In this document: positions 13,934 through 21,004 of the stretch, in pieces
How the letters are laid out: each line of letters begins with the position of its first letter
Position numbering within the stretch: the stretch's first letter is position 1
Assembly: GCA_038257535.1 (NCBI GenBank)
Contig: JBBSJE010000092.1
Coordinates: forward strand, 1-21,465
Source: JAGTJU01 sp038257535
GTDB taxonomy: Bacteria; Myxococcota_A; Polyangia; Fen-1088
Reading direction: 5' to 3'
DNA length: 21,465 bases
The notes under the pieces: model-generated
Told to the model about the DNA's origin: nothing
Seen by the model: the letters and a program-made list of their open reading frames with translations, nothing else
The model's database searches: none
Made by a program: the position numbers and the translations under genes

Positions 13934-14631
13934 GCGCCTTGGGATTGGCCGTTGTTGCCGACCCGGCAAGCCGGCCGCTGGCAGTTTTGGTGTTGCTGGT
14001 GTTGCTGTCTCTGCTGCCGTTTTTGTTGTTGATGCTCACCAGTTTCGTGAAGATTGCGGTGGTGATCTCGATTTTGCGCAGCGCCATGGGAGCCGCCCAG
14101 GTGCCGCCCGGCCAAGTGGTCACGGGGCTTTCGCTGCTCTTAACCTTGTTTGTGATGGCGCCCACGGGTGAGCGGATCTGGGAATCCGTTGAGCCGGTTT
14201 GGTCGCAACAATCGCAGGCTGACCTCTTGAGCGCCGGGGGGCTTGCCGTGGTGGCGCAGGCGCTGGCGGCCGGAAAGGCGCCGGTGGTGCAATTTCTCGA
14301 ACGCCACGCGCAAGGGCGGGACAAAGAAACCTTTTTGGCGTTGGCGCGACGCCTGCGCACCCCCGAAGCGGCAGCCGCAGTGGGCGTGAGCGACATCATG
14401 GTTTTGGCGCCGGCGTTTGTGGTTTCGGAACTGCGGCGCGCGTTCCAAATGGGATTCCTTATTTTTGTGCCGTTTTTGGTGATCGATTTGGTGGTGGCCA
14501 GCTTGCTAGCGGCCTTGGGGCTGCAGTTGTTGTCACCATCTTTGGTGTCCTTGCCGCTGAAGTTGTTGCTGTTCGTGCTGGCCGACGGTTGGAACTTGGT
14601 TCTGCGTGGTTTGGTGGCGTCGTATGTCTGA
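13930..14631 (+). CDS. fliP: FliP/SctR family export-gate membrane protein
   Basis: The 233 residues match the FliP/SctR core gate protein (five copies per gate): LLMLTSFVKIAVVISILRSAMG, PPGQVVTGLSLLLTLFVMAP, the periplasmic part with FLERHA, then DIMVLAPAFVVSELRRAFQMGF, PFLVIDLVVASLLAALG and LPLKLLLFVLADGWNLV. Some positions (TSFVK, FLERHA) are more like non-flagellar SctR, so the sub-family is uncertain; FliO upstream favours flagellar. At residues 198-200 the usual Met-Met-Met gating loop reads Leu-Gln-Leu. It overlaps fliO by 4 nt and fliQ by 8 nt. Confidence 0.92.
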   Translation: MSALGLAVVADPASRPLAVLVLLVLLSLLPFLLLMLTSFVKIAVVISILRSAMGAAQVPPGQVVTGLSLLLTLFVMAPTGERIWESVEPVWSQQSQADLLSAGGLAVVAQALAAGKAPVVQFLERHAQGRDKETFLALARRLRTPEAAAAVGVSDIMVLAPAFVVSELRRAFQMGFLIFVPFLVIDLVVASLLAALGLQLLSPSLVSLPLKLLLFVLADGWNLVLRGLVASYV

Positions 14632-14902
14632 TAGCGCAGGCCTCGAGCTGGCTCTACGCGTGCTGCGCGAGGGCCTGCTATTAACGCTGCTGGTTTCGGC
14701 GCCGGTGCTCTTGGCCATGTGGTTGACGGGCGCGATCACGGGCGCGCTGCAGTCGATCACGCAGGTGCAAGATCACGTGGTGGGCTTCGTGCCGCGTCTG
14801 CTGGTGATGCTTTTAGCCTTGGTGCTGGTGGGGCCGCACCTGGGGGCGCAGGTGGTTCGCTTTGCCGAGGTGGTTTTTGCCGCCGTGGGGACGGTCCGCT
14901 GA
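14624..14902 (+). CDS. fliQ: FliQ/SctS family export-gate membrane protein
   Basis: The 92-residue product is the usual FliQ size, with two membrane helices (about residues 18-42 and 52-75) and the family motifs LLTLLVSAPVLLAMWLTGAITGAL, QSITQVQDHVVGFVPRLL and LGAQVVRFAEVVF. FliQ packs around the FliP-FliR core and contacts FlhB. The ATG at 14624 lies inside the last codons of fliP (8-nt overlap). An earlier in-frame ATG at 14606 would add MVWWRR, untypical of the family. fliR starts shortly after its stop codon. Confidence 0.9.
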   Translation: MSDSAGLELALRVLREGLLLTLLVSAPVLLAMWLTGAITGALQSITQVQDHVVGFVPRLLVMLLALVLVGPHLGAQVVRFAEVVFAAVGTVR

Positions 14903-14925
14903 TCGGTTTGAGCGAAGCTCCCTTG

Positions 14926-15750
14926 ATGTGGGAGCGCGGCTTGGCGGTGCTGGTCATGGTGGCCGCGCGTGTGGTACCTGTTGTGGCTTTGCTGCCCGCG
15001 TTTGGTGCACAGGCGCTGCCAATGGCTTTGCGCTTGGGCATGGGCGGCGCCTTGGCGGCTTGGTTCGCCGTAGGTCTTTCGGCCGAGGGGGGCCTGGCTG
15101 CGGCGGCCGTTGTGGGACTGGGGCCCTTGGACGCCTCAGACTTTGTGCGGTTGCTGCTGATCGGCGTGGGCGAGTTGGCTATTGGTGTGGCGTTGGCTTG
15201 GTTGGCCGGGCTGGTGTTCGTGGCGGTTGAAATGGCAGGTCATTTGGCTGATGGTGCGCGTCGCGCGGACGGCGCGGGGCTGCTGGCGCCCCTGTCCTCA
15301 GAAGGGGGGGAAAGCAGCACACCGTTGTCGGGTTTGTACGCGCTGTTGGCCGTTTTGGTTTTCGCCGAGTTGGGCGGGCCGGGGCATGTGCTGGCGGCTT
15401 TGGTGCGCAGCTATGAGGTGCTCCCCTTGGCCACCGCGCCCGGCGCCAACCTGTCGCTACGGCTCTTGCCTTTGGTGGCGCGAACCATGGGCGGCGCGAT
15501 CGAGGTGGCGGTGGGGCTGGCAGCGCCGGTGCTGATCGCGGTATGGCTTTCGGATCTGGTTTTGGCCTTGCTGGCACGTTTGGCTGTTGGGCTTTCCGGC
15601 CCCGTTTTGGTTCAGTCCGCCACCGCCCCCCTGGTGGGTTTGGCGGCTGTGCTGTTGGGGTTGGGTGTGTTGCGCGCCGGGCTTGAAGGTTGGCTGTTGC
15701 AGATCCCCCGCTTGCTGCTGCGAACGGCCGAGGTGTGGGGCGGTGGCTAG
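14926..15750 (+). CDS. fliR: FliR/SctT family export-gate membrane protein
   Basis: From the ATG at 14926 the product is 274 residues, close to typical FliR (about 260). It is very hydrophobic with at least six likely membrane segments. Family motifs are ARVVPVVALLPAFGAQALPMALRLG, the GELAIGVALAWLAGLVFVAVEMAGHLADG region, ELGGPGHVLAALVRSYEVLP, GLAAPVLIAVWLSDLVLALLARL and a C-terminal GLEGWLLQIPRLL. One FliR completes the FliP ring. TTG codons at 14908 and 14923 are alternative starts; none has a strong Shine-Dalgarno. A run of seven G sits at 15304-15310. It overlaps flhB by 8 nt. Confidence 0.9.
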   Translation: MWERGLAVLVMVAARVVPVVALLPAFGAQALPMALRLGMGGALAAWFAVGLSAEGGLAAAAVVGLGPLDASDFVRLLLIGVGELAIGVALAWLAGLVFVAVEMAGHLADGARRADGAGLLAPLSSEGGESSTPLSGLYALLAVLVFAELGGPGHVLAALVRSYEVLPLATAPGANLSLRLLPLVARTMGGAIEVAVGLAAPVLIAVWLSDLVLALLARLAVGLSGPVLVQSATAPLVGLAAVLLGLGVLRAGLEGWLLQIPRLLLRTAEVWGGG

Positions 15751-16486
15751 CGAATCTGACAACACGCGGCCGCACGCGCCCAGCGCGCGCCGATTGCAGC
15801 GGGCCTGGCGTGAAGGACAAATCCCTTTAAGCCGCCTGGTCACCGCGGTGGCGGCGTTGACCGCGGGGTTTGCGGTGGCCAGTTGGGGCGCCAAGTCTGC
15901 CTTGGACCTGACGCTGGCGCTGTTTCGGATGGCGCTGGCCAATATGTTCGAGACGGAGCGTTTCCCAGCCCATGCGGCGAAGCTGGGCGACAAAACGTTT
16001 GCGCTCGGATTGGCGCTGTGGACGCCCGTGGCCGTGGGCGCGTTCGCTGTGGCGTTGCTGGTGGGGCTGGCACAAACCCGAGGCGCGCTTCGGCGGCTTG
16101 TGGGGCCTGCCTCAAGGGCAAAATCAGGCGGGGCGGCCGGATGGGCCCCGTTGGCGCTAGGCGGGGCTTGCTTCGCGCTGGTGAGCGCCACACTGCTGTG
16201 GTCGGCCCGCGGCAGCCTCATTCACGTCAGCCACAGCCCGCAGGCCACGAGTTTGCTGTCGGCGTTTGGCAAACTGACGCTGTGGTTGCTGTTGCGTTTG
16301 TTGCTGGTGGCGGCCACCTGGGCTGCGCTGGATTGCGTTTGGCAATGGTGGCGTTGGCGCCTGGGCTTGCAGATGTCGCAACGGGAGCTGCGTGAGGAAA
16401 ACCGCGCGCACGAGGGGGACGCCCAGCTGCGGGCCGCGCGCCAGCGGTTGGCGCGCGAACTCGGCCAAGCGGACCGCACACCTTGA
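15743..16486 (+). CDS. flhB: FlhB/SctU-like protein lacking the NPTH autocleavage domain
   Basis: The GTG at 15743 overlaps the end of fliR and gives 247 residues. The N-terminus has the FlhB signature SARRLQRAWREGQIPLSRL (residues 14-32). Four membrane helices follow (about 32-50, 87-110, 134-153, 175-198), then the linker MSQRELREENRAHEGD (211-226), matching the FlhB MS-x-QE-x-x-E-x-K-x-x-EGD stretch. The protein stops at Pro247, before the position of the NPTH motif; the cytoplasmic switch domain of about 100-130 residues is missing. The loop between TM2 and TM3, which in FlhB wraps the gate, is about 20 residues shorter than in E. coli. No other frame downstream encodes NPTH, so it is not a simple frameshift. 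It may work with a separate C-terminal protein or be a relic. Confidence 0.85.
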   Translation: MASESDNTRPHAPSARRLQRAWREGQIPLSRLVTAVAALTAGFAVASWGAKSALDLTLALFRMALANMFETERFPAHAAKLGDKTFALGLALWTPVAVGAFAVALLVGLAQTRGALRRLVGPASRAKSGGAAGWAPLALGGACFALVSATLLWSARGSLIHVSHSPQATSLLSAFGKLTLWLLLRLLLVAATWAALDCVWQWWRWRLGLQMSQRELREENRAHEGDAQLRAARQRLARELGQADRTP

Positions 16487-16551
16487 GCTGCAGGCGTTTG
16501 TGCACACCGACCTTGCGGCGTACCTACGCCATGGGCTAGGTCTCTCCTTGC

Positions 16552-19095
16552 ATGTCGGATCCCGAAGGCCCTGCGCGCGTTGATCAAGTGCCCGCGCTGG
16601 CGCCCAAGGCCAGCGAGCCCGAAGCGCCTTGGGTCGAAGTGGCCGTCAGCTTGCCTCTGCGCCAAACCTTTACCTATCGCGGGCCCCACGGACGCCGGTT
16701 GCCTTTGGGTAGCCAAGTGGCCGTGCCGTTTGGACCGCGGGTGATCACAGGCTTCGTGGTGGGGCATCCCGAAGCGGCGCCCGAGGTGGTCAAGGACGTG
16801 GTGGATGTGCTCGACGACGATTCGCTGCTTGAGCCCGACGTGTTGGCGCTGTGCAAGTGGGCCGCGGGCTACTACCTCAGCGCGCTGGGAGAGGTTTTGA
16901 AGACCGCGTTGCCGCAAGGACAACGCGCGTCCTCACGTCGCGGGGTGCGGCTGTCGCCGGAAGGCGAACGCATGGCCCATGAGCTGAAACCCGCCGCGGA
17001 ACAAACCGCATCCGCGCCCGCGAGCCTGGCGAGTTTGCTTTTGGACGACGCAGACAAAGCGTTGCTGTTGCGTTTGGGCAAAGCGGGATCGCTTGGCCTG
17101 CGTTCGCTTCAACGCGACAACAAAATTGGCGCTGCGCGGGTGGAACGCCTGCTGCGCGACGGTTTGTTGGAGGTCGGTGACGAAGTCACCGAGCGACAAC
17201 GGGGGCCGCAAGAGCGTTTTGCGACGGCGGTGGGCAAGCCGGTCACAGTGCAAAAGGCGCTGTCTCGCGCCCAGGCGCAACGCACGTTGTGGAGCAAGCT
17301 GCAGGCCTCCGCCGAGCTGGGTGTGGCGGTGGAGACGCTTACGCCAGCAGAGCGCACGGCGCTGCGCGCGCTGGTGGGTCGCGGCTTTGCGCGGGTTGAA
17401 GCGCGGGCCGGCGGATCAAACCCACAGCCTATACCGGCGCCGGCGGCTGTTGCCCTGCCGGTGTTGAACCGACCGCAGCAGCAGGCGTTCGACACCCTGG
17501 TGGCGGCGGTGGGCAAAGGGTTTTCGCCGTTTTTGCTTCAAGGAATTACAGGCTCGGGAAAAACCGAAGTGTATCTGCGGGTGATCGCCGAAGCCCGCGG
17601 CGCCGGATTGGGGGCCTTGGTTCTGGTGCCCGAGATTGCGCTCACCCCGCAGCTGGCGTCACGGTTTCGCGCGCGCTTTGGCGACGATGTAGCGGTGCTT
17701 CACAGCGCTTTGCCGCCCGCGGAACGTTTGCGGGCGTGGCGGCGTTTGAAAACTGGGCAGGTGGGCATCGCATTGGGTGCGCGCTCAGCGGTGTTTGCGC
17801 CTGTACAGAAGCTGGGCGTGGTGGTGGTGGACGAAGAACACGATCCGTCCTTCAAGCAAGACGAAGGCGTTCGCTATCACGGGCGTGACATGGCGCTGGT
17901 GCGCGCGCGACAAGCCAACGCGGTGGTTGTTCTGGGCTCGGCCACCCCGTCGTTGGAAAGCTTCCACAATGTGTCGCAGGGCAAGTATGGCTTGCTCACC
18001 TTGCCGGTGCGGGCGGCGCCGGGCGCGGCCGAGCGACCTTTGCCTCAGGTTGAGATCATCGATCTACGAAAGTTTCGCGTGGGCAATGACGGTCTGCTGT
18101 CAAAACCCTTGGCCGATGCGATTGCGGCCACGGTGGCGGCCGGCGAGCAAGTGATTTTGTTTTTGAACCGGCGTGGTTTTTCCACGGTGGTGTTGTGCCG
18201 TGCCTGCGGGCATGTGGTGCGCTGTCCCGACTGCGACGTGTCGATGACCTACCATCGCGGCGCCGCAAAGGTGGTTTGCCACTACTGCGGTCGCAACCAG
18301 GCCCCCCCGCAGCGCTGCTCGTCTTGCCACCAAAGCGCGCTTGAACATTTGGGCATTGGCACCGAACAAGTGGAAGCGGTGGTGCGGGCACGGTTTCCCG
18401 AAGCCCGCGTTGTGCGTTTGGATCGAGACACGGCGGGACCGCCGGGGCGAAAAGACGGCCCTTCGCAAGGCCTTGAAGCCATCTTGGCGCAGGTGCACGC
18501 GCGCCAGGTGGACATCCTGGTGGGCACGCAAATGGTGACCAAGGGACACGATTTTCCCGGCGTCACGCTGGTGGGCGTGCTGCAGCCAGACCAGGGCATG
18601 CACCTGCCCGATTTTCGTGCCGCCGAGCGAACGTTTCAGCTGCTGGAACAGGTGGCCGGCCGCGCCGGCAGAGCGGATCGGCCAGGCAGGGTGCTGGTGC
18701 AAACCTACAATCCGCGCCACGCGGCGATCGTGGCCTTGATGACCCACGATTACGAAGGCTTCGCCAAGCAAGAGCTGGCGCACCGGCAGCTCACAGGGTT
18801 TCCGCCGTTTTTGCGCTTGGTGGCCGTGCGCGTGGATGGGCCTGATGCGGCCTTGGTGCAAAAGGTCGCGGCCGACGCGGCGGCGCGGGCGCGGGCGGCG
18901 GGCGGCGCCGATGTGCGCATTTTGGGGCCCGCCGAGGCCCCGATCCCGCGTTTGCGGGGGCGCGTGCGGTGGCAGGTGTGGCTGGCGGGCGCCGGTCGCA
19001 CCAGTTTGGTTTCGGCGGCGGAGGCGGCGGCGGGCGTCACGCTAAGTGGTGATGTGCGTCTGGCTGTCGACGTGGACCCCCAGAGCGTGCTTTGA
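16552..19095 (+). CDS. priA: Primosomal protein N' (PriA), replication-restart helicase
   Basis: PriA unwinds abandoned forks and reloads the replisome. This 847-residue version is longer than E. coli PriA (732). The 3'-DNA-binding domain starts near residue 25 (WVEVAVSLPLRQTFTYR, VAVPFGPRVITGFVVG). A winged-helix region lies at about 135-290, with extra Ala-rich sequence. The helicase core has Walker A GITGSGKT (331-338), Walker B DEEH (427-430), GSATPSLES, and late motifs GTQMVTKGHDFP, PDFRAAERTFQLLEQVAGRAGR. Eight zinc-binding cysteines are at 549, 552, 558, 561, 576, 579, 589 and 592. All key residues are present. The start has only a weak AGG upstream. It lies 65 nt after flhB and its stop overlaps the next ATG. 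Confidence 0.95.
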   Translation: MSDPEGPARVDQVPALAPKASEPEAPWVEVAVSLPLRQTFTYRGPHGRRLPLGSQVAVPFGPRVITGFVVGHPEAAPEVVKDVVDVLDDDSLLEPDVLALCKWAAGYYLSALGEVLKTALPQGQRASSRRGVRLSPEGERMAHELKPAAEQTASAPASLASLLLDDADKALLLRLGKAGSLGLRSLQRDNKIGAARVERLLRDGLLEVGDEVTERQRGPQERFATAVGKPVTVQKALSRAQAQRTLWSKLQASAELGVAVETLTPAERTALRALVGRGFARVEARAGGSNPQPIPAPAAVALPVLNRPQQQAFDTLVAAVGKGFSPFLLQGITGSGKTEVYLRVIAEARGAGLGALVLVPEIALTPQLASRFRARFGDDVAVLHSALPPAERLRAWRRLKTGQVGIALGARSAVFAPVQKLGVVVVDEEHDPSFKQDEGVRYHGRDMALVRARQANAVVVLGSATPSLESFHNVSQGKYGLLTLPVRAAPGAAERPLPQVEIIDLRKFRVGNDGLLSKPLADAIAATVAAGEQVILFLNRRGFSTVVLCRACGHVVRCPDCDVSMTYHRGAAKVVCHYCGRNQAPPQRCSSCHQSALEHLGIGTEQVEAVVRARFPEARVVRLDRDTAGPPGRKDGPSQGLEAILAQVHARQVDILVGTQMVTKGHDFPGVTLVGVLQPDQGMHLPDFRAAERTFQLLEQVAGRAGRADRPGRVLVQTYNPRHAAIVALMTHDYEGFAKQELAHRQLTGFPPFLRLVAVRVDGPDAALVQKVAADAAARARAAGGADVRILGPAEAPIPRLRGRVRWQVWLAGAGRTSLVSAAEAAAGVTLSGDVRLAVDVDPQSVL

Positions 19096-20960
19096 TGTCG
19101 TCCGCCTTGAAGTTTCTGATCATTGCCGGCCCTTACGAAGCCGACCTCATTCGCCGCGCGGCCGTGGCCGCCGCCGTGGAAGCGATCGCCATTGAAGCGG
19201 GCGATTCGCTTTCGGGTTGGGTGTCTGCGGCGCGCCCCGACGCCATCGTGGTCACAAGCCGCGCGGTGAAGGCGGCCGTGAAAGACACGGTGGATGCGTT
19301 GCGATCTCTGCCCGGAGGCAATGTGCCCATCGTCATGTTGTGCGACGCCGTCGAGCAGGCCGAAGCGGAGGCCGCCGCCGATCAAGCGTTCGTGCGCCCG
19401 GCGTCCCCACAAGCTGTGGTGCAGGCCGCACAAGCTTTGGTGCAACATCGGCGCGCCTCGCAGGTGCCCCCGCCCGCCGTGGCAAGTGGCCTTGATGACG
19501 CCGGCTCGTCGCCGCAAACCACAGCAAGCGATTTCGAGAAAGCCCAATCCAGTGCCACCCGCAGGGCGCCTTCTGAGCCGCGGCTGCGCACGCTCTCTTC
19601 GGAGCCCACCGCGCTTCACGGTCTGGCGCCGCTGATGGTTGAACGGCGCCGCTCGCCCAGTGGTGCGCCAAGCTCGCAACCTTTGCCGGCGCCGTTTGCC
19701 CGCCGCATTTCCGATTCCATCGACAAGATGATCGACGCTGAAATGGAGCGGACGCTCAGCACCGTGGGGCCCTTACCACAAGCCAAACGCGAACGGCAGG
19801 ATGAACAAACCCGCGAAGTGCCGTCAGACTTCGTAAACACCATCTTGGCCGAGGCGCGGCATGTGTTGGCAAGCGCGTCGCCGCTGCCAGGCATGGCCCG
19901 GGTGGGCAAACGCGCCGGTTTCCCGGCGGCGGGGGAATTGGGGCAAACTTCGGTGGCGTCGCTCCTGGGTTTGGCCTTGCAAGAAGGCATCACCGGTCGC
20001 TTGCGCGTGCGCCATGCAGATGCCGAAAAATCGGTGTTTTTCGAGGCGGGGCGCCCGGTGTTGGCGGTGTCCAGCGCGGTTGCGGATCGCATGGTGCAGA
20101 TGCTGGTGCGGCAGGGCACGGTTTCAAACGAGCAGGCGAAAACCGCCATAGACATGGCCACGCAAACGGGCCGTCGCATGGGCGCGGTGTTGGTGGACCT
20201 GGGGTTCATCAAAAGCACAGAGCTTCTGCCAGCTGTGCGCCAACACTACGAAGAGATCATCTTTTCGTTGTTCGCGTGGACCGAAGGCGGCTTCCGCTTC
20301 GAGGCGGGCGCCACCGCCGATCCCCGCCGCGTGCGGCTTCTGCGCCATCCTTCGGCGTTGGTGATGGAGGGGGTTAGCCGGGCCTACGACGAGGCACGCC
20401 TGCTGTCCGAGATGGGGCGCGACACGGAGGTGCTTCGCCTGGAGTCCGGGGTCAGCGCTCCGGACATTTTGCTAGAGGTCAGCGCAGGCGATCCAGGTGT
20501 CTCGCGCGTGCCGGTTTTGTTTGATGGCGTTCGGCTTATCAGCGAAGTGATTCGTGCCAGCGCCCAGCCGCGCGTCACTGTGCTGCAAGTGGCCTTGGTG
20601 CTGCGCGCGTTTGGCCTGCTCGTGCCCGTGCGGTCGGGTGAAAGTTTGCCGCCCGCGGCCGACGCGGTGGCCAGCCGCGATCGCGAAATTGATCGCGAAC
20701 GCATTGCAGCCCGCGCGGCGTTGGTGCAAGAAGGCGATTATTTTCAGGTGCTGGGCGTGCCGCCAACGTCTGGCACCGCCGAGATCAAACTTGCCCACGA
20801 ACGCATCAGCCGCGAGTTGTCGGCGGCGGCGGTGGGGGCCGAATTGGCCAAAGAATTGGAAGTGTCTTTGGAAGACATTCGTGGCGTGGTGGACGAGGCT
20901 TTTATGGTACTGGCCGATGACCGCTTGCGGGCGGCTTACGTTTTGTCCAACGAGCCATAA
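19095..20960 (+). CDS. Pseudo-receiver / DUF4388 / J-like multidomain protein
   Basis: The start ATG at 19095 shares one base with the priA stop (TGATG); a TTG at 19092 is the alternative. The 621-residue product has three parts. Residues 1 to about 120 fold like a response-regulator receiver by pattern, but the Asp of strand 3 is replaced (PDAIVVTSRA) and the strand-5 Lys-Pro reads Arg-Pro, so phosphorylation is unlikely. A Ser/Pro/Ala-rich linker follows (about 120-270). A DUF4388-type region starts near 279 (AGELGQTSVASLLGLALQEG, TGRLRV, FFEAGRPVLAVSS), followed by MGAVLVDLGFIKSTELLPAV. The C-terminus (548-615) begins DYFQVLGVPP and ends in DDRLRAAY like a J domain, but has no HPD motif. 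Such domain combinations occur in Myxococcota; the function is unknown. Gliding, scaffolding or signalling roles are only guesses. Confidence 0.85.
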   Translation: MSSALKFLIIAGPYEADLIRRAAVAAAVEAIAIEAGDSLSGWVSAARPDAIVVTSRAVKAAVKDTVDALRSLPGGNVPIVMLCDAVEQAEAEAAADQAFVRPASPQAVVQAAQALVQHRRASQVPPPAVASGLDDAGSSPQTTASDFEKAQSSATRRAPSEPRLRTLSSEPTALHGLAPLMVERRRSPSGAPSSQPLPAPFARRISDSIDKMIDAEMERTLSTVGPLPQAKRERQDEQTREVPSDFVNTILAEARHVLASASPLPGMARVGKRAGFPAAGELGQTSVASLLGLALQEGITGRLRVRHADAEKSVFFEAGRPVLAVSSAVADRMVQMLVRQGTVSNEQAKTAIDMATQTGRRMGAVLVDLGFIKSTELLPAVRQHYEEIIFSLFAWTEGGFRFEAGATADPRRVRLLRHPSALVMEGVSRAYDEARLLSEMGRDTEVLRLESGVSAPDILLEVSAGDPGVSRVPVLFDGVRLISEVIRASAQPRVTVLQVALVLRAFGLLVPVRSGESLPPAADAVASRDREIDRERIAARAALVQEGDYFQVLGVPPTSGTAEIKLAHERISRELSAAAVGAELAKELEVSLEDIRGVVDEAFMVLADDRLRAAYVLSNEP

Positions 20961-21004
20961 GCGGCTCGAAGCGATTCTCCTTCGCATGCGCTAAGACTAA
21001 AGCT

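Noticed and set aside
15457..16221. Long - strand open frame opposite fliR and flhB, and similar ones over rplB, priA and fliP
   Set aside because: Composition is low-complexity Pro/Arg/Ala/Gln, typical of antisense to GC-rich membrane protein genes; no start signal or domain supports them.
16517..16530. Short inverted repeat GGCGT/ACGCC as a terminator between flhB and priA
   Set aside because: The stem is only 5 bp with no following T-run, so it is too weak to call.
16420..16551. Frameshift explaining the short FlhB
   Set aside because: The other two forward frames after residue 240 give no NPTH motif or FlhB C-terminal pattern, and only 65 nt remain before priA, so the domain is not hidden in another frame.
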